NCBI RefSeq assembly: GCF_003945345.1
Contig: NZ_AP019308.1
Span: 4,667,501-4,731,500 of the forward strand
Direction of reading: 5' to 3'
Length of the DNA: 64,000 nucleotides
DNA from: Paenibacillus baekrokdamisoli
GTDB taxonomy: Bacteria; Bacillota; Bacilli; Paenibacillales; Paenibacillaceae
Each line of letters opens with the position of its first letter. Position 1 is the first letter of the stretch. Positions 43,781 to 53,048 of this stretch are shown in pieces. Under the pieces are notes generated by a model. It saw only the letters and a list, made by a program, of their open reading frames with translations, had not been told where the DNA came from and ran no database searches. The position numbers and the translations under genes are program-made.

Positions 43781-44641
43781 CTACCCTCTGATCCGTCCAC
43801 CGCTCTTAATTAGCCATTCGCCACTTTCCCAATCTGACAGCTCACCTTGCTCTGATTTATAGTAGAGATCCATGCGAATCGTGAGATCCGTATGCCAAGG
43901 AGAGTCCACAATAACGGAACGAAAAATATGATCCAAACCCGGAATCGCGAATCCAGATGGGGCAGGGAACTGCTTCTCAGCTTCTGCTTGCGTCATTGTC
44001 GTTTCCAGTGCAAATTGGAAGACCGGCTTATCTGTGTAGCTATCGTAGACCCACTCGAACTTCGGTGTTCTTTTGACAGTAAATGCTGTAATATCAGCTG
44101 CAAATTCCGCTTCATCCGCAGGAATAATAAAAGGCCAATCTTCATCTGGATAACGATAAAGGTTGCATACCTCTGATATCTTCCCGATAATCTCCTCCCA
44201 CTCACCACGCTGCATGCAAGAAGTCGGTATATTAACACCAGAGTGATCGAGCCCAACCAGCTTATCCTTCAACAAATCATGTAACTCGCTTATAGGAAGA
44301 GCATTACTAGTACGTTCTGTATGTAATGGAGGAGAGGCTTGATCAGTAGACATGCTGCCCCAGCCAAGAGAGGCATCGTCAACTCCAGCAGATAAAGAGA
44401 TTCGACCAATATCCATGTTCATCTCTAATTCTGCAGCGTCAAAAACAATCCTAGGCAAAGGAATATTAGCGGAACGAAACGAGGTTTGCGGAAGGGCATT
44501 CTTTTGAGAGGAAGAGATGATGAAGTGATCGCCCTGACATGCCGGTATACCTTGCAGTAGGCTGCCGAATAGATGATTCCAAGCTTTCTCCTGTGAACTA
44601 GCATTAGGGAAAACAAACGTAATGGTCCGCAATTGCGACAT
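43781..44641 (-). CDS. Hypothetical protein
   Basis: A 286-residue soluble protein without signal or membrane segment. It has the segments LDHSGVNIP, YRYPDEDWPFIIPADEAEF and GFAIPGLDHIFRSVIVDSPW. I recognise no family; the ending and size suggest a small enzyme-like or binding protein. The start has GGAGG 8 nt upstream. Confidence 0.6.
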   Translation of the reverse strand: MSQLRTITFVFPNASSQEKAWNHLFGSLLQGIPACQGDHFIISSSQKNALPQTSFRSANIPLPRIVFDAAELEMNMDIGRISLSAGVDDASLGWGSMSTDQASPPLHTERTSNALPISELHDLLKDKLVGLDHSGVNIPTSCMQRGEWEEIIGKISEVCNLYRYPDEDWPFIIPADEAEFAADITAFTVKRTPKFEWVYDSYTDKPVFQFALETTMTQAEAEKQFPAPSGFAIPGLDHIFRSVIVDSPWHTDLTIRMDLYYKSEQGELSDWESGEWLIKSGGRIRG

Positions 44642-44950
44642 GCAAACTCCTCCTTATTAATTCAGTGCACACCTCTATTAATTCGCTGGAAATAAGACTT
44701 AATCGGTTAATAACGTTCCATCCAAATCCAGCACAGTCGCTGATACATGCAATGACTTGACCTCCGTCCTACCGTTCCAAATATAAAAAGGCCTCCTATC
44801 GTAACAGCTGCCCGCTTTTGCAAGGCTGGATTCATCTGTTTACGAGTTGGAAACCTCATTCATTTCAAGTAGTCAACAGTGTAAGGAACATTTTACCATA
44901 AATGACTGCTTTGTTTCTATTCTATTCTTATGAGAACAGTATCCTCCGCA
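44642..44950. other. Intergenic region with HAD remnant
   Basis: This 309-bp gap holds a short remnant of a HAD-type hydrolase (separate entry). I see nothing else convincing. Confidence 0.55.
44699..44752 (-). pseudogene. Truncated N-terminus of a HAD-superfamily hydrolase
   Basis: From a TTG at 44752, with GGAGG about 8 nt upstream, the minus strand reads LHVSATVLDLDGTLLTD and then a TAA. DLDGT is motif I of HAD phosphatases, and its position near the N-terminus is right. No further HAD motifs follow in any frame nearby. The gene is therefore a deletion remnant. Confidence 0.65.
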
Positions 44951-45352
44951 TTACCTCTCAACGATATTATTAATGGCTTCTTCTACATTAAATTCACTAT
45001 CTACCGGAACATTGATGATGACTAACCCGCCAAAAACTTGCTGGAAGTTACCGTTCATTCTCATTACTTGATTCTTTAACTCCATTAAGGCTTGGGATTC
45101 AGATGCTTCCTTAGTCAGTAACCAAGTGTATCGCGCTAGCTTTGATTTCTTCAGCGTTTCTATATAATGATAGGTGTCCTTATCTTCCCTAACTTTTATA
45201 ATATCTCCAAATGAGACCCGATCTGTGAATATAGGATTCTCCTCCATGCGAACCGTATCCACGTCAATCTGTGTCACATCAAGGATTTCTATTTCTCGAC
45301 CCATTCCATCAAAACATAGCTGCATCGGAATCATTTCTTGAATGGTATTCAC
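44951..45352 (-). CDS. DUF4265-like protein
   Basis: A 133-residue protein with the segment ENPIFTDRVSFGDIIKVRED, resembling DUF4265, and a C-terminal half rich in Gly and hydrophobics (QQVFGGLVIINVPVDSEF). Function unknown. The first codon is a GTG at 45352 with a weak site, and an ATG at 45334 is an alternative, so the exact start is uncertain. Confidence 0.65.
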   Translation of the reverse strand: MNTIQEMIPMQLCFDGMGREIEILDVTQIDVDTVRMEENPIFTDRVSFGDIIKVREDKDTYHYIETLKKSKLARYTWLLTKEASESQALMELKNQVMRMNGNFQQVFGGLVIINVPVDSEFNVEEAINNIVER

Positions 45353-45456
45353 CCGCTTTTACCTTTATTGATCATCAATCATGATCTCTTTTCATTTTAT
45401 ACACTCCACCCGATTGATGAAAGGGCTTCTTCGCTCAATAAAGAAAACAAACAAAC

Positions 45457-45493
45457 GAAAAAAACCACCAGATATCAGATATCATCCAGTGGT
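45457..45493 (-). terminator. Terminator after guanylate-kinase-like gene
   Basis: ACCACTGGAT...TCTGGTGGT forms a hairpin containing a GATATC repeat and is followed by TTTTTTT on the minus strand. Confidence 0.8.
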
Positions 45494-45578
45494 CATTCTT
45501 CACCTGTTCTCTTACCTATTGTGTTACCCTGTTTCCGTGCTAAATCCTACCGAGGAGCGTGCTCCTTCTTAGATCATC

Positions 45579-46166
45579 TTAGTCTCTTTCTACCAAATTC
45601 CGCTCTAGATAACCTTCTAACGTATTCGTTATGTCAAACACGGTATGTGCCAAATCATAGTTCTCAAAAGCGTGCTCGCACTGGGACTGATACGCGATAT
45701 CCGCTTCGTAATGACTAAGTCGCGCTGCGATAACATCCTCAAGCTGTCCTTCATCACGCTGACGCTGTTCAACCGTATTGCGGTCGGCATAAATAAAAAT
45801 TCGGATCACATGGTCCCCATAGGTTCGTTTTAGAATCTCCGCGCCTTCTGGATCGAGAATGAGATAGATGCACCCGTTGTGCTGGAAGCTCCGCTCTATA
45901 TCCTTGTCGCGAAGGCCATAACGAATGTGATTAATGGTGACATTTTCAATAAAACCGCCTTCATCATCAAGCTGACCATAGAGTTCGGGAGTGATGAAAT
46001 GATAATCCTGACCGTTTACTTCACCTGGTCTTGGCTTACGTGTCGCATACGACAACACCTTGGTCAGACCTAGAGTCGTCCCGACACTATCCGCCACCGA
46101 CTTACGTCCAGAGCCATCGGGACCCGTAAATACGAAAATCAGCTCTCGTTCCTTCAGCTCGCCCAT
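45579..46166 (-). CDS. Guanylate-kinase-like protein
   Basis: A 195-residue P-loop protein with the guanylate-kinase layout (SYATRKPRPGEVNGQDYHFI). The Walker A reads GPDGSGRKS, where canonical GMP kinases have GPSGAGKGT; the invariant Lys position is Arg, with a Lys one residue later. It may be a specialised paralogue, or an inactive one. AGGAGG lies 8 nt before the ATG at 46166 (MGELKERE); an ATG two codons earlier is too close. Confidence 0.75.
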   Translation of the reverse strand: MGELKERELIFVFTGPDGSGRKSVADSVGTTLGLTKVLSYATRKPRPGEVNGQDYHFITPELYGQLDDEGGFIENVTINHIRYGLRDKDIERSFQHNGCIYLILDPEGAEILKRTYGDHVIRIFIYADRNTVEQRQRDEGQLEDVIAARLSHYEADIAYQSQCEHAFENYDLAHTVFDITNTLEGYLERNLVERD

Positions 46167-46172
46167 ACCCAT

Positions 46173-46469
46173 TACCTCCTAAAAGTTTTTTACGCGGCTA
46201 GCGCCTAAAAGTACGGATTAGATACCTTCGAGTAAAAACTAGTTATGGAAGCAAACACTTTCGTTCTGGCACGACTATGCTGGATAATACCGATTCTTAA
46301 TCCCACATAGATGATGATCTAATTATAGCTAATATAGTGAAAACCAGCAATAATCCTGTAGTTTCATGTGAAAAAATTAATATTTCTGTCTCATTCTACT
46401 ATATGCTTCAATTTACAAAGTATTTCTTTCCATTCAGATAAATAGCGATCACCTATCCCCATGACAATA
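46173..46469. other. Intergenic region
   Basis: This 297-bp AT-rich region separates the guanylate-kinase-like gene from the next minus-strand gene. I see no gene, hairpin or repeat that I can support. Confidence 0.4.
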
Positions 46470-47354
46470 CTACAGCCTGCCATATGCCTTCAAGGTGAGA
46501 AGTCTCTCCACTGTAATCAATCCACGCCATTCCTGTTCCCCTGCCGGACTGACTGGCGGCCAAGCAATTGCCCATCCACCGTCCTCTTGCTGCTGGGTGA
46601 TGAGGACTTGCAAATGCTCCTCCAGCTCCTCATCCGTAATGAATTTGCGTGCATAACTCTCAGGCAATGGAGCCCAATCGAGCAATTTGTGAACATAGCC
46701 TTCCGCCCGGGGATTTCTCTCCATCGTATCTGGCCTGCTTAGCCATTGATCCATTATCGGCTGATATTGGCTTGCCCGCTCCCTCTCTGGCGTAAGCTGC
46801 AGGAATGCAAGAGCGTGAATCCCATCATGGTAGCCAACTGGCCTCTCTTGCTCCATATACCGCCAAACATATGCCACACTTCTTATAAAGTACTCTTCTT
46901 GAACAATCTCAGGGCGCGTCTGCTGCTTGTACAGCAAACCTAACATTCTCCCTGTGGGATTAATCGACGGTTGGCTATCTTCTTCTGCCGTCCACCATGG
47001 GGCATGCGGGTAATCGTTAACACTTCTTAGCGAGAATGGGACTCCTCCCTCACTCAAGGTGTGCTCGCGAAGATAACTATTTATCCCTTCAAGAATCTGT
47101 ACATCGTAACTATTCAACTCTTCCATAAGCGAAAGCGCCATTTCTGTTGGAATCGGGTGACTATGCGGGCCGCGCAGGTCGGGCTCAAGTCCGTTACCGA
47201 AACCACCATCCGAATTCTGATAAGCTCTTAACGCTTCAATGACTGCTCCCTTGGAGCCCCCCTCAAAATGATACTCATATCTCTTCCGATCCAGTAATCT
47301 CGCATGTTCATAAATAAACAGCTTCGCGCGATCTATTATCCTTTTTTCTCCCAT
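46470..47354 (-). CDS. Alpha-toroid protein (prenyltransferase/squalene-cyclase-like)
   Basis: A 294-residue protein with QW-like repeats of the alpha/alpha toroid: YQNSDGGFGNGLEPDL near residue 45 and QQQEDGGWAIAWPP near the C-terminus. Known members bind long prenyl chains or polyamide substrates; some are called prenyltransferase or cellulase-like. No catalytic motif is evident. AAGGAG lies about 9 nt before the ATG. Confidence 0.75.
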   Translation of the reverse strand: MGEKRIIDRAKLFIYEHARLLDRKRYEYHFEGGSKGAVIEALRAYQNSDGGFGNGLEPDLRGPHSHPIPTEMALSLMEELNSYDVQILEGINSYLREHTLSEGGVPFSLRSVNDYPHAPWWTAEEDSQPSINPTGRMLGLLYKQQTRPEIVQEEYFIRSVAYVWRYMEQERPVGYHDGIHALAFLQLTPERERASQYQPIMDQWLSRPDTMERNPRAEGYVHKLLDWAPLPESYARKFITDEELEEHLQVLITQQQEDGGWAIAWPPVSPAGEQEWRGLITVERLLTLKAYGRL

Positions 47355-47394
47355 TTCGCTTCAGCTCCTTAAAGGTTTTATTTAACCAGCCTAA

Positions 47395-48342
47395 CTATTC
47401 AATGGACTTGTACTGACTTCTTACTTGCTCCGCCAGCTGATAGATCTCCTCTCTCAGCGATTCGGGAGAGATTACCTTGGCATCCATTCCGAGCGTATAG
47501 AAAAAGCGTATCGCCCAGGCCCACTCCGATGTCGGGCACATGAAATCAAGCTCCCATTCATCGTCCGATAACTGTTTAACAGCCTCTCCAGAATGATAAT
47601 CCTGTTCGGCCAGCAGTGCTCCCCTGTAAGTGAGCTTGGCCAAGATTCGAATATCTGGCGGTGTCTGCTCCTTTGGCTGTCCGCCTTTATCCGATGATAG
47701 ATTTCGCAATTTCCCTTCCGGCTTTGCGATCACTTCAATCTGCTCAAAACGATCCACGCGAAAGGTTCTTCCCTCCTCATGTGTGACCGAGTAGGCCTCA
47801 CAATACCAGAAGCCATGTGCGGTATAGATTCTTTGGGGCAGCAGCTCCAGCCATCGGTGATGATTTTCTGAGCGATAGAGAACCTGAAGCCACTGGGCAT
47901 TTGAGGTGTAAGCCAGCATCACATCTAGATGCGGCGTCCTCACCTTGCGCTCCGGAACCTCAACCTCCACATGGGCCAGCATCGGTTCAATCTGCTTCAA
48001 GATGGGTTCAGGCAGAACCGCTTTTATTTTATCCATCACCGTCCATTTCGCTTGATTAAAGGGGGTATCTGTTATTCGAGTAATTGCTCGGAGCGCGAAT
48101 ATAGCGGTGAGAGCTTCCTGTGCATTCAGCTGCAGAGGGGGTAATTGGAAGCCTTCCATCAGCCGAAAGCCACCGGTCGGACCAGGTATCGCATACAAGG
48201 GAATCCCCATCTCAGAGAGAGACTGCATGTCCCGAAGAATGGTTCTTTTGGATACCTCTAATTTGCTAGCTAGCATTTGGGCAGTTTCCGAGCCTTGCTG
48301 TAGGGCAATAAGGATGGCCATCAGCCGATCTATTCTCTTCAA
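47395..48342 (-). CDS. HTH and WYL domain transcriptional regulator
   Basis: A 315-residue YafY-type regulator. The N-terminal winged helix (about 1-60) contains KLEVSKRTILRDMQSLSEMG; the WYL domain follows in the middle and C-terminal part (WLQVLYRSENHHRWLELLPQ). WYL domains sense nucleotide or DNA ligands. The start is a TTG at 48342, with GGGGGT 7 nt upstream. It may control the alpha-toroid gene, which lies 40 bp downstream. Confidence 0.85.
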   Translation of the reverse strand: MKRIDRLMAILIALQQGSETAQMLASKLEVSKRTILRDMQSLSEMGIPLYAIPGPTGGFRLMEGFQLPPLQLNAQEALTAIFALRAITRITDTPFNQAKWTVMDKIKAVLPEPILKQIEPMLAHVEVEVPERKVRTPHLDVMLAYTSNAQWLQVLYRSENHHRWLELLPQRIYTAHGFWYCEAYSVTHEEGRTFRVDRFEQIEVIAKPEGKLRNLSSDKGGQPKEQTPPDIRILAKLTYRGALLAEQDYHSGEAVKQLSDDEWELDFMCPTSEWAWAIRFFYTLGMDAKVISPESLREEIYQLAEQVRSQYKSIE

Positions 48343-48476
48343 GTGCTTGACCCCCGTCTTCTTAACCTAGTATAGCAACCAATTAGTGACAACAAGGATG
48401 TCATCAATTATTCTTATCCTTCATTAATTCGGAGAAAAGACGCTCTATCCTGTTTCAAAATGAACCCTAGACACAA

Positions 48477-48515
48477 TAAAGGAGCCGCAGTTCACGATTG
48501 CGGCTCCTTTTGTTT
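48477..48515 (-). terminator. Terminator after DHA2 efflux gene
   Basis: GGAGCCGCA pairs with TGCGGCTCC; T-rich flanks occur on both strands. Confidence 0.8.
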
Positions 48516-48547
48516 TGCAGTCAAAGACATTCATTAGCAGGCAATGA

Positions 48548-50188
48548 TTATTCCCCTTGGCCAACCAGCTTCTTACTCAGAAGATCAGAACCTTTAGTAT
48601 CTTTGGCCCCTGTTTCTGGAACAGCTGCTGCATTCGATGTCCGAAGCGGTATTTCTTTGATGAAGAAGGTTAAGATTAGAGCTGCGACTAAGATCAAGGT
48701 TCCAGTCAAGAACACTGTGGACAGCGACTCACTCAATGCATCACGTAGTAAAGTAATGGTTTTGGTGAAGACTGGCTGCAGATCTGCCGGAAGGCTTTGG
48801 TGAAGCTTTTCAAGTGCAGGCTGATTCGTAAGCATTTGCGGATTCGCGAATTGGGCGAATTGCTTCGCAGTAGCAGGATCCAGCTTCGATAGATCGGCAC
48901 CTTCACCGGACTTAGCCAGTTTAGTCAAATTACTTTTCAGACTGGATGCTAGAACCGTACCCATAACTGCAATCCCAATCGTACCACCCAAGTTACGGAA
49001 TAGTTGAAGCGATGCCGTTGCAGCACCAAGCTCTTTATGAGGTACCGCATTCTGAACAGTCAGAGAGAATACCGGCATACCAAGTCCAAGTCCTAAACCA
49101 AACACGATCATAGCTAATACTGCCAGCCAAACACTATTCATGAAGATCATGATTATCATACCCGCAACCATGATTGGCATACCAATCAAAGCAAAGCGTT
49201 TGTATTTTCCAGTTCTACTAATAATCTGACCACCGATGGCGCTTGTAAGCACCATTCCAATGGACATTGGCATCGTTACATATCCAGCGTGAGTTGGCGA
49301 AATGGCCAATACTCCCTGAACGAAGAACGAAAGATAGATAAGCGCACCCATCATACCGAAGTTCATCAGAAAACCGATGATGTTTGAAAGGGTTACAACA
49401 CCATTTTTAAATAAATGCAGCGGCAGGACAGGCGTTTTCACCTTGCTCTCGACGATCAAGAACAGAATAAGTGATACGAGCGTTACTGTGAATAAGCCAA
49501 GAATCTGACCTGAAACCCATTCATATTTGGAACCGGCCCACGTAAAGGCGAGCAGTAAGGGTACGATTGTTGTTGTTAGTAGAAGCGAGCCCACATAGTC
49601 AATGGATTGCCCTTGCTTACGCTCCACTTTCGGGAACAGCGTCATGATCATGATGAACGCAACAACACCAAGCGGCAAGAAGATCCAAAATACCCATTTC
49701 CAATCCATATGATCAACGATATAACCGCCTAGCGTCGGTCCGATAACGCTGGAGAAGCCAAAAACAGCTGTCATAATACCCGTCCATTTTCCCCGTTCAC
49801 GAGGTGGGTATAAGTCACCAACTGCGGTGAAGGCGGTCGCCATAATAATACCAGCACCAATCCCCTGTATACCACGATAAGTAATCATCTGATAAATATC
49901 GTTTGCAGTTCCGGACAGGAACGCACCTATTATGAAAAATACGATACCGGCGAGGATGAATGGCTTACGCCCATAAATATCGGAGAGCCTTCCTACAAGC
50001 ACCGTTGCGATCGTAGAGGTCAGCATATAAATGGTAATTGCCCACGTATATAAGTCCATTCCGCCAAGCTGGGCGATAATTCGCGGCATTGCCGTACTGA
50101 CAATAGTTTGGTTGATCGCCGAGAAAAACATAGCGAACATGATGGCAATCATAATGGTGAGCTTTCGTTTACTTGTTAAATGTTCCAT
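48548..50188 (-). CDS. DHA2-family (14-TM) multidrug efflux transporter
   Basis: A 546-residue MFS transporter with 14 predicted membrane segments. Typical features are NQTIVSTAMPRIIAQLGG in helix 1, GRLSDIYGRKPFILAG between helices 2 and 3, and a long C-terminal region. Family members export drugs or dyes. The MarR gene upstream on the same strand is probably its repressor. Confidence 0.93.
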   Translation of the reverse strand: MEHLTSKRKLTIMIAIMFAMFFSAINQTIVSTAMPRIIAQLGGMDLYTWAITIYMLTSTIATVLVGRLSDIYGRKPFILAGIVFFIIGAFLSGTANDIYQMITYRGIQGIGAGIIMATAFTAVGDLYPPRERGKWTGIMTAVFGFSSVIGPTLGGYIVDHMDWKWVFWIFLPLGVVAFIMIMTLFPKVERKQGQSIDYVGSLLLTTTIVPLLLAFTWAGSKYEWVSGQILGLFTVTLVSLILFLIVESKVKTPVLPLHLFKNGVVTLSNIIGFLMNFGMMGALIYLSFFVQGVLAISPTHAGYVTMPMSIGMVLTSAIGGQIISRTGKYKRFALIGMPIMVAGMIIMIFMNSVWLAVLAMIVFGLGLGLGMPVFSLTVQNAVPHKELGAATASLQLFRNLGGTIGIAVMGTVLASSLKSNLTKLAKSGEGADLSKLDPATAKQFAQFANPQMLTNQPALEKLHQSLPADLQPVFTKTITLLRDALSESLSTVFLTGTLILVAALILTFFIKEIPLRTSNAAAVPETGAKDTKGSDLLSKKLVGQGE

Positions 50189-50225
50189 AAATTAACTCTT
50201 CTCCTCTTTTCATTTTAATTCGTTA

Positions 50226-50642
50226 TTATTCAAGCATCCTTTTAAAAATGCGGGTCAAATGCGCAATATCCTCATCCGGCAGCTTATCAAAGAATGTCGA
50301 CATCGTTTCAGCTTGACTGATAAGCAGCTGCTTAAGCATACGTTCACCTTTGTCGGTTAATTCAATGTATACTACCCTGCGATCATCCTCCGCTCTTGAA
50401 CGTTTAATATAGCCCTCTGCAATCAATTTATCTGCTATGCCCGTTATTGCTCCAGGTGTCATTCCCATCGCTTCCGCAAGCTCAGATACCTTCTGAGCTC
50501 CTTCTGCCTGTAATTTGAAGAGGACTTTGAACTGCGTGAAGGACAAGCTGTATGTTCCATGCTTATTCCACTCTTGCTTCATACTCTTCAACAACGTTCG
50601 GAATAGGCCCGCCAGACTGATAAGCTCTACATTGTACGCCAT
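50226..50642 (-). CDS. MarR-family transcriptional regulator
   Basis: A 138-residue MarR-type winged helix (LSFTQFKVLFKLQ, VSELAEAMGMTPGAITGIAD, AEDDRRVVYIELTDKGERML). The start is the ATG at 50642 (MAYNVELISL), with AGGAGG 7 nt upstream; a longer frame adds a basic tail. It ends 37 bp before the efflux gene and lies behind the palindromes at 50729-50763, so it likely represses both genes until an inducer binds. Confidence 0.9.
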   Translation of the reverse strand: MAYNVELISLAGLFRTLLKSMKQEWNKHGTYSLSFTQFKVLFKLQAEGAQKVSELAEAMGMTPGAITGIADKLIAEGYIKRSRAEDDRRVVYIELTDKGERMLKQLLISQAETMSTFFDKLPDEDIAHLTRIFKRMLE

Positions 50643-50728
50643 ATCTATTCCTCCTAAAGTCTTCCGAAGAAAAGCTTTCTTACCTAATACCTCATTCTTC
50701 GAGGGAGTCACTGCGGAATTTATTTTAA

Positions 50729-50763
50729 TACTAAAATAGTTATTAGTAAAGTATTTATTACTA
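50729..50763. promoter_or_regulatory. Overlapping palindromes, MarR operator candidate
   Basis: TACTAA-N8-TTAGTA (50729-50748) overlaps TAGTAA-N7-TTACTA (50745-50763). Both are AT-rich, of MarR operator length, and lie about 90 bp upstream of the MarR start. Confidence 0.55.
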
Positions 50764-50792
50764 TATGTTTTTTAAATAAAGTAGTCAAGTAA

Positions 50793-50856
50793 CAAAAGAC
50801 GCCCTCTGATTCGAAATTCGCTTAAAAACAGCGCATTTTCTCCATCAGAGGACGTC
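50793..50856 (-). terminator. Terminator after GNAT gene
   Basis: GACGTCCTCTGAT pairs with ATCAGAGGGCGTC around a loop with an inner hairpin, followed by TTTTGTT on the minus strand. Confidence 0.8.
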
Positions 50857-50887
50857 ATTAGGACGTTTTACATGTATTTCTTATTCG

Positions 50888-51451
50888 TTACTTGATCGGC
50901 TTGACCATCCTACGATAGCTATTGTCTCCAATTTGCAATTCGCCATCCTCTTCAAACCCTTTCTTCTTATATAATGCGTAAGCCCCTTCATTATAAGCTT
51001 CGACGATAAGTCCTACTTTAGAGTAACCTGCAGCAGCTGCAATTTCTTCTCCGGATTGCATAAGCAATTGCGCGATACCCTGACCACGGAATGCTTCATT
51101 AACGGCAATTGCATCATAATAATATTCACCAGGCCTTGCCTCAGTAACAATGATAGTCTCCTCACTAGCACCCTTCTCATTCTGAATGCTCGTCAGGAAA
51201 GGCTCGTCCAATTTCTCTGCTCCATCGCCAGGATAAGCGATAAGCATACCGACAACCTGACCTTCACGCTCCTCGACGAGTACATTCTCATAGCTGATCC
51301 TATTCCCTGATTGCATATAGAACGCCTCAAGCCGAATCATCGCTTCCTTCTCGTCGAGCGTTCCTGCAAGCAATAAAGCGATAGACCCAATGGCATCCAA
51401 CATTAGTGGCATAACCTGTGCTGCATCTTCCTTTGTGGCTGTTCGAATCAT
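50888..51451 (-). CDS. GNAT-family N-acetyltransferase
   Basis: A 187-residue acetyltransferase. The CoA-binding motif is AIAVNEAFRGQGIAQLLMQS, and EAYNEGAYALYKKKGFEEDG is the C-terminal motif. The N-terminal region has no clear similarity. Substrate unknown. AAGGAG precedes the ATG by 11 nt. It is flanked by a terminator and a large repeat region. Confidence 0.88.
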   Translation of the reverse strand: MIRTATKEDAAQVMPLMLDAIGSIALLLAGTLDEKEAMIRLEAFYMQSGNRISYENVLVEEREGQVVGMLIAYPGDGAEKLDEPFLTSIQNEKGASEETIIVTEARPGEYYYDAIAVNEAFRGQGIAQLLMQSGEEIAAAAGYSKVGLIVEAYNEGAYALYKKKGFEEDGELQIGDNSYRRMVKPIK

Positions 51452-52053
51452 AGTGTTTGTTCTCCTTCTATGTATATGATATTCCGTTCATGATACCGAG
51501 TTCGTTTAATATTCACAAGCACGACTCGGGTTCATTCTACGAAAGCATCCCCTTTTACAGGAACTTTTCCCGTTAATCTTGCTTGCTAAGCGGACTGTGG
51601 AACCGTTATTCAGATCCAAACACGACTTAAACAAGTTCAGCGGACACAGGTTCCGCTATCAACTAAAATGCAGCTGATTTCAGATGATTTGTGGAGAATA
51701 GCGTCTTCTCTGTCCTTTAATCCAGCTGCATGCAGCGATTGGACTAAAATAAGAGCTCTCCTGTCCGCTTTTTCCGCACCGCACGCGACTCCTGGCGTGT
51801 GGTGCTTGGTCACACGGCGACGGTCAAACCACGTGCATCTGATTACCTTCGTCATCAACCACTAGTTTTGGTGTTGAGCTATAAAAAAGGGGTCGAATTC
51901 CCCTCTTAGCCGCCTTGAGACGTATGCTACCCCCGTCTTAAGGCCAGCACTAGAAACCGTCGCAGGACGGTTCTCCCGCTACCGCCCATACTATAAACTT
52001 AGGTTATCGCTTACGGAATGTAACCTAAATAAACGAGAGGAGATTAAATAATA
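51452..52053. repeat. Intergenic repeat cluster and structured leader of the PspC-PspA genes
   Basis: This 602-bp region has no gene. Between about 51590 and 51770 it carries recurrent units: GCGGACTGTGGAACCGTTAT, AGCGGACACAGGTTCCGCTA, GAATAGCGTCTTCTCTGTCC and TAAGAGCTCTCCTGTCCGCT, in both orientations. These look like a dispersed intergenic repeat. From 51887 to 51972 three hairpins follow in a row: AGGGG/CCCCT, GCCTTGAGACG with CGTCTTAAGGC, and AACCGTC with GACGGTT. A final inverted repeat TTAGGTTA/TAACCTAA (51999-52028) precedes pspC. Confidence 0.6.
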
Positions 52054-52275
52054 ATGAAAAAACTTTACCGTTCGACCATGGATCGCAAGCTGACCGGGTT
52101 ATCTGCCGGAATCGGGGAATGGTTGGGGGTAGATACCACCATCGTCAGACTCGTGCTCATCGCATCTGCATGCTTCAGCTTTGGGACCACGTTCTTACTC
52201 TACATCCTATCCAGTATGATCGTTCCCAAAGCACCTTACGAGGTGCTCTACACAAACAACCTACACAAATTCTAA
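52054..52275 (+). CDS. PspC-domain membrane protein
   Basis: A 73-residue protein with the PspC fold: KLTGLSAGIGEWLGVDTTIV followed by the transmembrane segment RLVLIASACFSFGTTFLLYI. PspC proteins sense membrane stress and work with PspA-type proteins. AGGAG precedes the ATG by 12 nt. It is 13 bp ahead of the PspA gene, forming one unit, with a probable shared terminator at 53001. Confidence 0.9.
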   Translation: MKKLYRSTMDRKLTGLSAGIGEWLGVDTTIVRLVLIASACFSFGTTFLLYILSSMIVPKAPYEVLYTNNLHKF

Positions 52276-52288
52276 GGAGTGACTAACA

Positions 52289-52975
52289 ATGAGTGTAATT
52301 ACAAGATTGATTCAGTTAACTAGAGCAGCTACCGGAGAATTGCTTGATAAGCTTGAAGATCCAACGATGATGATGAATCATTATGTCCGTGAAGCCCAAG
52401 CTGAGATTGAGAACGTGCAGCAGGAGCTTCAGAAGCAAGAAGCAATGGCTAGAGTTCTACAACAGCAAGCCGATGAATCAGCCAAACTAGCTGAGATAAG
52501 CGAGAACAAAGCGCTTGAAGCTCTGACTGCTGGCAATGAATCACAAGCCCGCGATTTACTTAATTCTAAGCTCTACTATACACAGAAGTCTCAAGCGTAT
52601 ACCCATTCTCTTGAGCAAGTGAATTTCCAGATTCCTCTGCTTGCTAAACGTCTGGAAGAAGCCAAAGCAGAGCTAGTCGTTATGCAGAAAAAACGTGATG
52701 ACCTCGCGGCTCGCGTTCAGCAAGCAGCTGCCAAAGCACAGAGTGCGATGCCAAGCTTTAGCCATAGCTTTCCTGAAGGCGGTTCAGCCTCACGCGGGTT
52801 CCAGCGCATGGAAGAGAAGATTTTGCAATGGGAAGCTCATTTGGATGTGAAGAGACAGCCTTACTCCCCCTATACGGATGCAAGCACAACTGCAGCATAC
52901 CCCGCTCACCCGGAGAAGGATTCTATCATCGATCAACAAATGGAGCTCCTGCGCAAGAAGCTTCCTACGGAGTAA
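52289..52975 (+). CDS. PspA/IM30-family protein
   Basis: A 228-residue, mostly helical protein. It has the PspA start (SVITRLIQLTRAATGELLDK, LEDPTMMMNHYVREAQAEI) and long coiled coils. PspA/IM30 proteins assemble on stressed membranes as ESCRT-III-like rings and preserve membrane integrity. AAGGAG lies 9 nt before the ATG. Its coupling to PspC and the following sensor genes points to an envelope-stress response. Confidence 0.93.
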   Translation: MSVITRLIQLTRAATGELLDKLEDPTMMMNHYVREAQAEIENVQQELQKQEAMARVLQQQADESAKLAEISENKALEALTAGNESQARDLLNSKLYYTQKSQAYTHSLEQVNFQIPLLAKRLEEAKAELVVMQKKRDDLAARVQQAAAKAQSAMPSFSHSFPEGGSASRGFQRMEEKILQWEAHLDVKRQPYSPYTDASTTAAYPAHPEKDSIIDQQMELLRKKLPTE

Positions 52976-53000
52976 ATTCATAGTAGTGTTCGTAAACTAA

Positions 53001-53048
53001 ACAAACAAGCCTGCTTTGACCCATAGGTCAGCAGGCTTGTTTGTTGTT
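53001..53048 (+). terminator. Terminator after PspA gene
   Basis: ACAAACAAGCCTGCT pairs with AGCAGGCTTGTTTGT (15 bp), followed by TGTT. Confidence 0.85.

Noticed and set aside
51668..51865. A 65-codon frame in the repeat region before pspC
   Set aside because: It consists of intergenic repeat units and has no start signal.
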